A stretch of 64,000 nucleotides of DNA from JAPOXR01 sp965214695 (GCA_965214695.1 OZ243967.1:2356001-2420000); one strand, 5' to 3'; positions 1-7,825 are shown, counted from the stretch's first letter. The notes: generated from the letters alone by a model not told the origin. Translations and numbers: made by a program.

Positions 1-1485
1 TGGCCCCGCCTTGCAGTAATCGTCGATGAATTGCTGGTGGTCGGGAAGCTGCCTCACCTGGTTTTCGACATTCTCGTGGATGTCGGCCATGTAGTCGCCG
101 AGTTCCTCGTCGCTCATTGCATTGACGATGGGGTGATGCTGTTCCGGTATCAGGCCCTGGCCGAGCATGACCTGCGCCCATGATGTCGTGCCGAACAGTT
201 CCGCCTGGTTCCACGAAATCTGGCCCGTTTGGCGGAACAGCCCGATCCGGTGCTCGAGGGAGTCGGGAATGTCCATTGTCCGGCAGTCCTGCCAGAACGG
301 CGTGTCCGCGCGATTGGTCACATGGTAGTGCAGGATGATGAAGTCCCGGATATTGTCGATTTCAGTTTGCATGTGCCTGTTGAATTCCACGATCCCGGAT
401 TCCCGGATTCCGGTATCTGGAAACATCTGGACCAGGCGGGTGACTCCTTGCTGAATGAGATGGATGCTGGTCGATTCGAGCGGTTCGATGAAACCGGATG
501 CCAGCCCAAGCGCCACGCAGTTCTTGTACCAGTATTTTCGCCTTTGGCCGGCCCTGAAACGGATCAGCCGGGGCTCCGCGAGCACCCGGCCCTGCACGTT
601 GCCGAGCAGCCGCGACATGGCCTCGTCGTCGGACCAGTGCCGGGAGCTGAATACCATGCCGTTTCCGACCCGATGCTGCAGCGGGATCCGCCATTGCCAC
701 CCCGCCTCATGGGCGATCGAGCGGGTATATGGATGCACCTTCCCGGAAGATTCGGTTGGCACGGCGATGGCCCGGTCGCAGGGCAGCCAGTGGCCATGGT
801 CATCGAAGCCGACATTGAGGGTTTGACCGATCAGGAGTCCGCGAAAGCCGGTGCAGTCAATGAACAGATCGCCGGTGACGAGTTGTCCCGATTGCAGGCG
901 CAGGCCGGTGATGAATCCATTGCCCGGATCCTGTTCCACCCGCTCGATTCTGCCTTCCTGCCGGACCACGCCAAGCTGTTCGGCAAATCCCCGCAGGAAT
1001 TGTCCGTAGAGGCCAGCATCAATATGATAGGCGTAGTTCAGTACGTTGTTCAGGCTGATTGCAAACCGGTTTCGAAGGGCCGCCGCGGTTTCCGGACAAT
1101 ATTCGCCATATTCCCGGGTCAAGCCCAGCGCATGGCCTCTCAACCAGTAATGCTGAAAACCCGCCGCCCAGCGCTCTTTTCCGACCCATCCGAAGGAATG
1201 GAAGTAATTCTCGCCCCGGTCCCGCCAGTTCTCGAAGGAAATTCCAAGCTTGAAGGTGCCTTGCACGGCGCGCAGGAAGTCGGTCTCCCGTATTTCCATG
1301 TATTTGTGGAAAAGTCTCAGCGGGGGAATCGTTGCCTCGCCCACGCCGACAGTTCCGATCTCGTCAGATTCCACCAGGACAATGTCCAGGGTTTCGCCGA
1401 GTTGCCTGGCGAACATCGCCGCCGCCATCCATCCGGCCGTACCACCCCCGGCAACCACGAGTTTCCTGATCTTCCGCTCATGCAT
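1..1485 (-). CDS. Flavin-dependent tryptophan halogenase, partial (C-terminus runs off the window)
   Basis: Uses reduced FAD, O2 and halide to make hypohalous acid that halogenates the indole of tryptophan. The reading frame is open from ATG at 1485 to base 1, giving 495 codons, close to the family's usual 500-540. The N-terminal FAD site reads VVAGGGTAGWMAA (residues 10-22). The catalytic lysine falls in GTFK at residue 79, the same number as in PrnA/RebH. The family motif WQWRIP is near residue 264, and EPLESTSI near 333 carries the expected glutamate. The PrnA-type residues are therefore intact. It follows two precursor peptides ending in Trp on the same strand, so I infer the substrate is peptide-bound Trp rather than free Trp. 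Whether it chlorinates or brominates cannot be read here. A cognate flavin reductase is not seen in the window. Confidence 0.93.
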   Translation of the reverse strand, partial: MHERKIRKLVVAGGGTAGWMAAAMFARQLGETLDIVLVESDEIGTVGVGEATIPPLRLFHKYMEIRETDFLRAVQGTFKLGISFENWRDRGENYFHSFGWVGKERWAAGFQHYWLRGHALGLTREYGEYCPETAAALRNRFAISLNNVLNYAYHIDAGLYGQFLRGFAEQLGVVRQEGRIERVEQDPGNGFITGLRLQSGQLVTGDLFIDCTGFRGLLIGQTLNVGFDDHGHWLPCDRAIAVPTESSGKVHPYTRSIAHEAGWQWRIPLQHRVGNGMVFSSRHWSDDEAMSRLLGNVQGRVLAEPRLIRFRAGQRRKYWYKNCVALGLASGFIEPLESTSIHLIQQGVTRLVQMFPDTGIRESGIVEFNRHMQTEIDNIRDFIILHYHVTNRADTPFWQDCRTMDIPDSLEHRIGLFRQTGQISWNQAELFGTTSWAQVMLGQGLIPEQHHPIVNAMSDEELGDYMADIHENVENQVRQLPDHQQFIDDYCKAGP

Positions 1486-1888
1486 GTCCTGCCTCCGACG
1501 GGTCCGGCCATCCTTAGAGCAAATTCCGGGTCAGCCGCAATTCAGTGACCAGCCTGGCGGATATTGCCGGCCCTGCATGTCGGAAATCGTCAAAGGCAAG
1601 GAGGGATGAATACACGCGGGAACTGGCAGCATTACCCCAACGGGCCTGGTGTCAGCTCCAGTGCCGACCTGACCTGTTCAGCGCGCCCGACACGGGAGGG
1701 TCCAGACCAAGACTGCACGATCAGTCCTGACCGGCTACACTCGTCCGAACTGCATGCGACGGAAGTGAGGTTCGCACAGTCATCGTCAACTGCCGGACCA
1801 GCAACGCTGCAAACCATCGCTGGCGGGTGCGCGGCGACGCGTGCAAACCCCGGTTCAACCCTGTGACGACAATTCGTGGTTCAAGTGC
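1486..1888. other. Intergenic region between precursor 1 and the halogenase
   Basis: About 400 bases lie between the first precursor stop and the halogenase start. No reading frame on either strand looks like a protein family. A plus-strand frame from ATG 1606 follows an AGGAGG only 1 base upstream and has low-complexity content; I do not call it. The stretch could hold a leader or promoter for the halogenase, but I see no convincing signal. Confidence 0.5.
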
Positions 1889-2152
1889 TTACCAGGCAAA
1901 GCCACCATGCCCAAAACCGCCGGCAACGCCGCTGATTTCCTGGTCAGACAGGTTGCGGCCCGCCGGTGGCAGGACCAGGTGATAGTCGGTGGCGTTGTCT
2001 TCAAGGACATGGATGTTGATGCCGTCCGGAACTGAAAGCCCGGTTGCGTCCTTGATAGCTGCCTTCGGGTTGCTCAGGAGCCGGGTACGGAATTCGCCGT
2101 CCTCGTCTGCCCTAGCAAGAACCTGTGCCTCGATTTGTGATGGTGAGCTCAT
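1889..2152 (-). CDS. Proteusin (NHLP-type) RiPP precursor peptide 1
   Basis: An 87-residue precursor of a ribosomally made, modified peptide. The leader resembles the nitrile-hydratase-alpha-like leader family: RADEDGEFRTRLLSNPKAAI, then a hydrophobic LVLPPAG segment, then LSDQEISGVAGG. The double glycine at residues 78-79 is the expected protease/export cleavage site, leaving the 8-residue core FGHGGFAW that ends in Trp. The start at 2152 (MSSPSQ) is chosen because it matches precursor 2 exactly; an upstream in-frame ATG at 2188 would add 12 residues absent from the other copy. The leader is identical in protein sequence to precursor 2. It lies 400 bases upstream of the halogenase on the same strand, so its C-terminal Trp is the predicted halogenation site. 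Confidence 0.85.
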   Translation of the reverse strand: MSSPSQIEAQVLARADEDGEFRTRLLSNPKAAIKDATGLSVPDGINIHVLEDNATDYHLVLPPAGRNLSDQEISGVAGGFGHGGFAW

Positions 2153-2160
2153 GTCTGTTC
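1917..2160. repeat. Direct repeat copy A (proteusin leader, 244 bp)
   Basis: Matches 2261-2504 at 241 of 244 bases; the three differences are all silent. The identity runs from 8 bases upstream of the start codon to the codons of the GG cleavage motif and stops there, so the duplicated unit is the leader without its core. Confidence 0.97.
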
Positions 2161-2190
2161 CCGGAGTCATTGGCCCGATCATGTCCATGG

Positions 2191-2223
2191 CTCCGGCAGG
2201 TCATCAACAGATCACTGCCGGAG
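2191..2223. promoter_or_regulatory. Intercistronic 9-bp stem-loop between the two precursors
   Basis: CTCCGGCAG at 2191-2199 pairs perfectly with CTGCCGGAG at 2215-2223 across a 15-base loop. It lies between the stop of precursor 2 (2236) and the start of precursor 1 (2152). There is no following T-run, so a mRNA processing or stability element is more likely than a terminator. This is inference from structure only. Confidence 0.45.
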
Positions 2224-2235
2224 ACACGGCAATGT

Positions 2236-2496
2236 TCACCAGGTGTGGATGTCGCCAATCCCGCCGGCAACGCCGCTGATTTCCTGGTCAGACAGGTTGC
2301 GGCCCGCCGGTGGCAGGACCAGGTGATAGTCGGTGGCGTTGTCCTCAAGGACATGGATGTTGATGCCGTCCGGAACCGAAAGCCCGGTTGCGTCCTTGAT
2401 GGCTGCCTTCGGGTTGCTCAGGAGCCGGGTACGGAATTCGCCGTCCTCGTCTGCCCTAGCAAGAACCTGTGCCTCGATTTGTGATGGTGAGCTCAT
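2236..2496 (-). CDS. Proteusin (NHLP-type) RiPP precursor peptide 2
   Basis: An 86-residue precursor with the same NHLP-type leader as its neighbour, protein-identical over residues 1-79 up to ISGVAGG. The predicted core is only seven residues, IGDIHTW, again ending in Trp directly before the stop. Start ATG 2496 is preceded by AAGGCG at 9 bases, a plausible ribosome binding site. It is first in the minus-strand order precursor 2, precursor 1, halogenase. The two cores share only the terminal Trp, while leader codons differ only silently. This fits selection for one modifying enzyme set recognising the leader and for distinct products. No LanM, YcaO, radical SAM or protease-transporter gene is seen nearby, so maturation and export partners must lie elsewhere. 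Confidence 0.85.
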   Translation of the reverse strand: MSSPSQIEAQVLARADEDGEFRTRLLSNPKAAIKDATGLSVPDGINIHVLEDNATDYHLVLPPAGRNLSDQEISGVAGGIGDIHTW

Positions 2497-2504
2497 GTCT
2501 GTTC
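2261..2504. repeat. Direct repeat copy B (proteusin leader, 244 bp)
   Basis: Second copy of the leader unit at 1917-2160, offset 344 bases. Upstream of base 2504 (5' of the gene) and beyond the GG codons the two copies lose all similarity. Confidence 0.97.
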
Positions 2505-3170
2505 GCCTTATTCTCTGAACTTTGGCAAGACGACTTTCGTCCTGCCGACTTCCAAGGTCGTTGAACCTAACTTTTCAACATCGATCGAGTCAACAGGCTT
2601 CACGCGAAACAACCTGATGTGAAAGCCGGTCCACAACGGCTGCGCACTGCCTTGCCGCCAGGCACTCGACGGGCAATCGTCACGGGTCGCTTTCGCCCTC
2701 GACCATCCGGTAATGGCAATCAGGCCAATCATGCACCCCTCGGCAAGCAATCCGGTTCTGCCTTGTCATCGAGGGCTGATCGTAGCCTCCTCGGTCACCG
2801 GTCTTCCGCGGACAGGTTCTTGCAATGTGGACTCCCGGGCCCGCTGCTGATGGCGACACCACGAATCGCAAGATCTCGAATATCCCGTGAATGCGGAACC
2901 GGGCCGGGGCAGGAGCGGACTTTCCACCTGCTCGGCGTCAAGTCGGAACAGCGTGTTCCCACAAGCATGGCAGGTGGGTCGGCGGCCGCATGGCCGGGAA
3001 GCCTTCAAGTCAGCACCATGGCCCGGAAACTTTTCTCCTGTTCCCGTGAATTTCCGGCAATTTCTCCGCATTGAGATTGATCATGTGGCCGTCGACGCCG
3101 ACGACCGGGTGCCCTGCGTCCTGATCGGCCTCGTGCGCCAGCGGTCCGTGGATATCGCGTCGGGAGGCAT
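2505..3170. other. Intergenic region upstream of the precursor genes
   Basis: About 670 bases separate the precursor locus from map. I see no supported gene. A minus-strand frame ending at 2508 has a protein-like tail (DVEKLGSTTLEVGRTK) and may be a gene remnant, but I recognise no family. A weak candidate promoter for the precursors is TTGACT at 2593-2588 followed after 17 bases by TTAGGT (minus strand). Confidence 0.4.
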
Positions 3171-3995
3171 TCAGGGTCGGGTTGGCTTCCAGTTGGTGCT
3201 GAAGAACCGGTCACGTCGCGACAGGGTGAATATCTCGACACCGTCTTCGGTGACCCCGACCGAATGTTCGAACTGGGCAGAGAGCGATTTGTCTCGGGTG
3301 ACCGCAGTCCAGTTGTCACCCAGAATCTTGGTGCCGGGTTTGCCGAGATTTATCATCGGCTCCACGGTGAAAAACATGCCTTCCCGCAACATCGGGCCCG
3401 TGCCGGGCCGGCCGAAATGCACGACGTTGGGCGGCAGATGAAATTCCCGGCCGATGCCGTGACCGCAGAATTCCCGGACCACCGACATCCGGTTTCCCTC
3501 GGCATGTCGCTGAATGGCTGCACCAATATCGCCGAAGGTGTTTCCGGGCCTGATCTGCTCAAGGCCCAGCATCAGCGCATCATGGGTGATCCGGAGCAAT
3601 CGTTCGGCCCGCCGGTTCGGCTGGCCGGCGACATACATGCGGGAGCTGTCACCAAACCAGCCATCGACAATGACCGTTACATCGATGTTGAGAATGTCGC
3701 CCTCTTCGAGCTTCTTTCGGCCTGGAATCCCGTGGCAGACGACATGATTGACCGAAATGCAAGTTGCGTGCCGGTAGCCGCGGTATCCGATGGTTGCTGA
3801 CTTCACCCCGCGCCGCCGGATGTCGTCCTCGACATGGGCATCGATGTCACCCGTGGTCATTCCAGGGCGAACCATGTCACACAACCCGTCGAGAATCCCG
3901 GCGGCCACACCGCCAGCCTGCCGCATTCCCGCGAAATCGGACGATGTGTGCAACCGGATGGCCTCACGGGTCAGTCGTGGCCGCAAGGTAAGCAA
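3171..3995 (-). CDS. map: Methionine aminopeptidase, type I
   Basis: Removes the initiator methionine from nascent cytosolic proteins. It is 274 residues, close to the usual 250-275. All metal and substrate residues of the pita-bread fold are visible: His88 in CHGIP, Asp105 in NIDVTV, Asp116 in FGDSS, His179 in CGHGIG, Glu212 in FTVEPMI and Glu243 in QFEHSVGVTE. The frame opens with TTG at 3995, with AGGGG about 8 bases upstream; another TTG lies three codons on, so the exact start is uncertain. In many alphaproteobacteria map sits next to sfsA and radC, but neither is present here. It is encoded upstream of, and on the same strand as, the precursor peptides, with no sign of cotranscription. 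Confidence 0.95.
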   Translation of the reverse strand: MLTLRPRLTREAIRLHTSSDFAGMRQAGGVAAGILDGLCDMVRPGMTTGDIDAHVEDDIRRRGVKSATIGYRGYRHATCISVNHVVCHGIPGRKKLEEGDILNIDVTVIVDGWFGDSSRMYVAGQPNRRAERLLRITHDALMLGLEQIRPGNTFGDIGAAIQRHAEGNRMSVVREFCGHGIGREFHLPPNVVHFGRPGTGPMLREGMFFTVEPMINLGKPGTKILGDNWTAVTRDKSLSAQFEHSVGVTEDGVEIFTLSRRDRFFSTNWKPTRP

Positions 3996-4034
3996 CGGGC
4001 CGCCCCTGTATTGCTGAACAACAGGGGGTGTGGC

Positions 4035-4385
4035 CTATACGCGGTGCCGGAAGATTTCCAGAGCAGTGTTGATGAAATCCGGTGCCGGCGCATCCGGGCT
4101 CTCCCGGTTTCCGCATAGCTGGCAGGGTTTGATGCAGAAATCACAGGCCGCGGAAGGGAGTTGTCCTGTCTGGCCCATGTCAATTCTCTTCGCACCAGCG
4201 ATGGCAACTTCATCGACCGTCCTGGCCTGGCCAGCGGGGAAGGAGAAGCGATAACCATGCAGGTGCCGCGATCCCCGCGAAACTGCGTGTGCATCTCCAG
4301 GGAATGGCGGCGGGAGTCGCCAAAGCGCTATCTCGGACCGGGGATTCCCGGGCCCGGCGCGTTCCTTTTCAGCGTCAGTCTCCAT
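4035..4385 (-). CDS. Hypothetical small protein with a CxxCx3CxxC motif
   Basis: A possible 116-residue protein that I do not recognise. Its only notable feature is CDFCIKPCQLCG near residue 84, spacing that could bind zinc or an iron-sulfur cluster. The N-terminal half is Pro/Arg-rich and looks less protein-like. It lies directly upstream of map on the same strand, with 39 bases between them. No clear ribosome binding site precedes the ATG. It could be a chance frame in GC-rich DNA; the call rests on the Cys motif and position. Confidence 0.28.
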   Translation of the reverse strand: METDAEKERAGPGNPRSEIALWRLPPPFPGDAHAVSRGSRHLHGYRFSFPAGQARTVDEVAIAGAKRIDMGQTGQLPSAACDFCIKPCQLCGNRESPDAPAPDFINTALEIFRHRV

Positions 4386-4883
4386 CTCAGGCTGTAGTTA
4401 CATGCGCCGGTGGCGAGGTCAGCATAGTATGCGGGCTGCCGGGGAAGCGCCCCCAAGAAGGCCGGGAAGCCGAATGCCGCGTCCGCCGTCCAGCGGCTGC
4501 CGGAGGCCGATCCCGTGCGGTCCTCCAGCGGGTCGGCACGGAACAGCGCGCCCACCCCGCCTATGGCCTGCCTTCCCACCCCCTGCCGCAGGGACAGGGA
4601 GTGGCTCCGCTCGGAGGCCGGATCGGGCCTTGCACAGTGGCCGATCTTCTCGAAATACCCACGCCCTGCGACGGCGAGGTGATCTTGCCGATGGAGGCTA
4701 CCTTCGCCGGGGAACTCCGGCAGGGACGGACCTGGAAGGCCCGCTCCTGTCCATACAGGCCAGATGGACGCTTGCGATTGGCAGAACACATATCGAAGAT
4801 ACATGCATCCTCCACTGTCCGCCCGTGGCCAAAATGGCGCCCGAAATCCTCCTCGCAGGGGCTTGCATGAACCGCGATGACGC
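4386..4883. other. Intergenic region without a supported gene
   Basis: Roughly 500 bases with many overlapping GC-rich frames on both strands, none resembling a known family. Long minus-strand frames here extend antisense into the antitoxin gene and are treated as shadows. Confidence 0.4.
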
Positions 4884-4900
4884 GCTATCAATATGATAGC
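4884..4900 (+). promoter_or_regulatory. Palindromic operator/promoter of the VapBC operon
   Basis: GCTATCAATATGATAGC is a perfect inverted repeat with 7-base arms and a 3-base centre, 18 bases before the antitoxin start. It contains a -10-like TATGAT. FitA/VapB ribbon-helix-helix antitoxins repress their own operon through such palindromes; the role here is inferred. Confidence 0.55.
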
Positions 4901-4918
4901 AGTCTTGGAGACGATCCG

Positions 4919-5179
4919 ATGGCGACGATCAATGTGAGGCAACTCGATGACGATGTTGTGGACCGCCTCAAGCGGCGCGCCTCGTCGAACAACCGCTCCC
5001 TGGAGGGCGAGGTGCGCCATGTCCTTGAGTGCGCCGCAGATGACGACATGGCGGCCAAACGCGCCGCGTTCCTGGAGGCGTCGGACCGACTGCGAAAGAA
5101 GACCAGGGGTCGCAAGCAAACCCCGGCGGAAGTGCTGATCCGCGAGGACCGCGACCACGGTCATCGCGACGACTTTTGA
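4919..5179 (+). CDS. VapB/FitA-type ribbon-helix-helix antitoxin
   Basis: An 86-residue DNA-binding antitoxin that should neutralise the downstream PIN toxin and repress the operon. The N-terminus MATINVRQLDDDVVDRLKRR is a typical Arc/FitA ribbon-helix-helix, followed by a helix (RSLEGEVRHVLECA) and a charged C-terminal toxin-binding tail. The start at 4919 has GGAG 9 bases upstream; a longer frame from 4877 would run through the operator palindrome and is unlikely. Its TGA overlaps the toxin ATG by one base, so the two are translationally coupled. Confidence 0.88.
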   Translation: MATINVRQLDDDVVDRLKRRASSNNRSLEGEVRHVLECAADDDMAAKRAAFLEASDRLRKKTRGRKQTPAEVLIREDRDHGHRDDF

Positions 5180-5607
5180 TGCGCGTCATTGTCGATGCGA
5201 GCGTGTCGGTCAAGTTGCTGGTCGACGAGCCCGATTCCGACGCCGCGCGGGAACTGGCGGCGAGCGGCCAGGAATTGCATGCGCCGCGCCTGATGGCTTC
5301 CGAGGCTGCCAATGCGCTGTGGCGCAAGGCGCAGGTGGGCGAGATAGAGCGCGCCGATGCGGGCGCCGCCATGGCTTTGCTTCGCGACATGCCGCTGCGC
5401 TGGAACGACGATGAGACTGTCATCCCGGACGCGGTGCGTCTGGCGCTGGCCCTCGACCACCCGGTATACGACTGCGTGTATCTCGCGCTCGCGCACCGAA
5501 TCGGTGCGACGGTCGTGACGGCGGACCGTCGATTCGTGATGGCCGTGGCGCCGACCGAGCACGGCGAATCCGTGGTAACGCTGGCCGATTTTGCGGGAAT
5601 GCGATGA
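5179..5607 (+). CDS. PIN-domain ribonuclease toxin (VapC family)
   Basis: A 142-residue PIN-domain toxin, expected to cut RNA with Mg2+ or Mn2+ when free of antitoxin. The four acidic active-site residues are present: Asp6 (VDASVSVKLLVDE), Glu42 (MASEAANALW), Asp98 (VYDCVYLALA) and Asp116 (VVTADRRF). ATG 5179 overlaps the antitoxin stop. All catalytic residues are intact, so it is probably active. The pair lies beside a decayed recombinase, a common setting for accessory DNA. Confidence 0.92.
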   Translation: MRVIVDASVSVKLLVDEPDSDAARELAASGQELHAPRLMASEAANALWRKAQVGEIERADAGAAMALLRDMPLRWNDDETVIPDAVRLALALDHPVYDCVYLALAHRIGATVVTADRRFVMAVAPTEHGESVVTLADFAGMR

Positions 5608-5900
5608 TCGCGAGTTTTTCATCGTAGCCAATCGCGGCCGCAACATGCCCGGGCGTGCCCGCTGCGGGCACGTAGTTGATTTCATGCAGCAAATCCCCTG
5701 ATGTACCGTTTGGCAAGCCTTGGCCGCATGTTCAGATCTCCCTTCCAGGGTCACGGAAACCGGGAAAGTGGGGGCGATGCAGCGAGACGGGCAGGGAAGC
5801 GGGCGGGCGCGATTTCCCCGCGTTTCCGCGAACGACAACAGCGGGCCGGGGGCGCATATCGACACCGCCGTGATGCGTCTCGCCCGGCCGCTGCAACCAC
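5608..5900. other. Intergenic region after VapC
   Basis: No gene supported. CGTGCCC at 5654-5660 and GGGCACG at 5666-5672 form a 7-bp GC hairpin with a 5-base loop about 50 bases after the toxin stop. It lacks a T-run, so it would be a weak terminator at best. Confidence 0.4.
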
Positions 5901-5903
5901 GTC

Positions 5904-6500
5904 ATGACGGGCTCGTGCGCCAACAGCAGTGGCATCCGCCGTGTCGATATCGCGGAGCGGGTCATGGAGGGGCTCCGAGACAAGCTTATGGCCCCCGAGG
6001 CCGCCGTCGAGACGATGAAGGCTTATCCCGGGCAGACCAACCGGCTCAACCGCGAGCACCGAGCGTCGGGCGCGATCGGCCACAAGGAGTTTGCCGACAT
6101 TGGGAAGTAGATCAAGGCCATGGTCGGGGTGATCGACGATGTCGGCCATGCGCGGGCATGACGGGCCGCATGTGCGAGCTTGAGACCCGCCAGGGCGAGA
6201 TTAGCGAGTTACCCGCCACCGTCCTGACATCCGCCCGAAGACCACGGACATCTACCGCCGTTAGGTCGGACGCCTCGCCGAGGTGCTGGCCAACCCGCGC
6301 GGCCGGGACAAGGCGGCCAAGGCCATCGGGGGTCTGATCTAGCGCATCGTACTGACCTCCAGCGCGAAACGCGGCGAATTGCACGGCGGGCTCGGAACCA
6401 TCCGTGATTGGGCCGGGGGCGGAAACGGGAAAGGGGCGAACGACACTCCCGAAATGGGAGTGTCGGTCTCGGTGGTTGCAGGGGCGGGCTTTGCGCGGGG
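5904..6500 (+). pseudogene. Decayed C-terminal part of a large serine recombinase
   Basis: Remnant of a site-specific serine recombinase. The first piece (5904-6110) reads RRVDIAERVMEGLRDKLMAP and NRLNREHRASG, typical of the region after the zinc ribbon of these enzymes. An in-frame TAG ends it. The family continues in other frames: MCELETRQGEISE near 6170, then VGRLAEVLANPRGRDKAAKA and AKRGELHGGLGTI after 6270, with further nonsense codons and frameshifts. The final stretch near 6440-6490 (VSVSVVAGAGF) resembles the tail that such recombinases share with a tRNA T-arm at the attachment site. The catalytic N-terminus is absent, so the element is dead. Boundaries are approximate. Confidence 0.7.
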
Positions 6501-6637
6501 TCAATCGGCTGGCCAGCCATCAAGCTGCCAAATCAACTGCAATGGCTCTGGCGATGGCTGGCCAGGTATGTGACTATGCAACTCCTTTTGTTCCGGGCCG
6601 ATCATCGATGCTGGGCCGGCTGATTCGGAGGGTGGAT

Positions 6638-7825
6638 TTGATCGACAAGCCGGCATTCAGGCCACTTGACGGCATCCGGGTCGTCGAGATGAGTCACATG
6701 ATCTTCGGGCCTTCCTGCGGCATGTTCCTTGCCTTTTCCGGCGCCGAGGTGATCAAGGTCGAGCCACCCCATGGTGACCGGACGCGGGTGTTGACCGGTA
6801 TGGGAGAGTCGTTCTTCCCGACATTCAACCGCGGCAAGAAGTCGGTTGTACTGGACCTGTCGGTGGCCGACGGGGTCAGGGCGCTGGAAGAGTTGCTGGT
6901 GACGGCCGACGTGTTCGTGGAAAATTTCCGGGAATCGCCTTTCAACAGGCTCGGTCTCGATGTCGAGGGTCTCAGGCGGCGCAATCCGGGACTGATCACC
7001 GTGGCCTGCAAGGGGTTTCTGCGCGGACCCTACGAAGATCGCCCGGCGCTGGACGAGGTTGTGCAGATGATGACCGGCCTTGCCTACATGACCGGCCCGA
7101 AAGGGCGGCCGCTGCGGGTTGGCTCCTCGGCCAATGACATCATGGGTGGGCTGTTTGGTGCCTATGCGGTGATGGGCGCGCTGAGGGAGCGGGAAGAAAC
7201 CGGGCGAGGCCGGGATGTCCGGGTCGGGCTGTTCGAGAACAGCCTGTTGCTGGTTGCCCAGCACATGGTCCAGTACGAACTGTCGGGGATGGAGCCGCCG
7301 CCGATGCCCGACCGGGAGTTTTCGTGGCCGGTCTACGATATCTTCGATACCGCCGATGGAAAGGAGATTTTCGTCGGGGCCGTCACCGGCGGGCAATGGG
7401 AAGCGCTGTGCCGCCTGCTTGATCTCGACGATCTTCTGGCCGACCCGGCACTGCAGGACAAGGTGTCGCAAATTGGCGCCCGGAACAGGACGATACCGCG
7501 ATTCCGGGATTCAATTGCGGGATGGAGATTCGAAGTACTGGCCAAGGCGCTGCAGGCAAAGGGGCTGCCATTTGCCCCGGTTGCCAGGCCGGCCGAAATG
7601 TATTCAGACCCGCAGGCATGTTCGGGGCGAATGCCGGTATCCCGGCTGCCATCCGGCCGTGAGATGCGGGCGCCGGGCCTGCCCCTGGAGGTGGATGGAG
7701 ACCGGATCGAAGCCGGGACCGACATTCCGGCAAAGGGAGCGGATTCCGCCCGGGTCCTGGAGTCGCTCGGTTTTGATCCCCATTCTGTCCGGCGGGCGAT
7801 GGGCCAGGAAGCCGGGTGCGGCTGA
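6638..7825 (+). CDS. CaiB/BaiF family (class III) CoA-transferase
   Basis: Moves CoA between acyl-CoA and a free carboxylic acid through an aspartyl-CoA anhydride. It is 395 residues, the family norm. The N-terminal PLDGIRVVEMSHMIFGPSCG and the VIKVEPPHGD segment are characteristic. Asp139 in ALDEVVQMMTG matches the catalytic Asp. I chose the TTG start at 6638 because GGAGG lies 6 bases upstream; ATG 6608 in the same frame is the alternative. The stop overlaps the start of the next gene. Together with the HMG-CoA-lyase-like gene it suggests degradation of an unidentified acid through a CoA thioester. Confidence 0.92.
   Translation: MIDKPAFRPLDGIRVVEMSHMIFGPSCGMFLAFSGAEVIKVEPPHGDRTRVLTGMGESFFPTFNRGKKSVVLDLSVADGVRALEELLVTADVFVENFRESPFNRLGLDVEGLRRRNPGLITVACKGFLRGPYEDRPALDEVVQMMTGLAYMTGPKGRPLRVGSSANDIMGGLFGAYAVMGALREREETGRGRDVRVGLFENSLLLVAQHMVQYELSGMEPPPMPDREFSWPVYDIFDTADGKEIFVGAVTGGQWEALCRLLDLDDLLADPALQDKVSQIGARNRTIPRFRDSIAGWRFEVLAKALQAKGLPFAPVARPAEMYSDPQACSGRMPVSRLPSGREMRAPGLPLEVDGDRIEAGTDIPAKGADSARVLESLGFDPHSVRRAMGQEAGCG

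Noticed and set aside
229..1548. Long plus-strand frame (439 codons) over the halogenase
   Set aside because: It is antisense to a clearly recognisable halogenase and its product resembles no family; such shadows are expected in GC-rich codon usage.
1606..1866. Possible small plus-strand gene with AGGAGG before ATG 1606
   Set aside because: The Shine-Dalgarno is only one base from the ATG and the product is low-complexity with no family or RiPP-like features.
4328..5164. Minus-strand frame of 278 codons antisense to the VapB antitoxin
   Set aside because: The antitoxin on the other strand has a family match, operator and coupled toxin; the antisense product has no recognisable domain.
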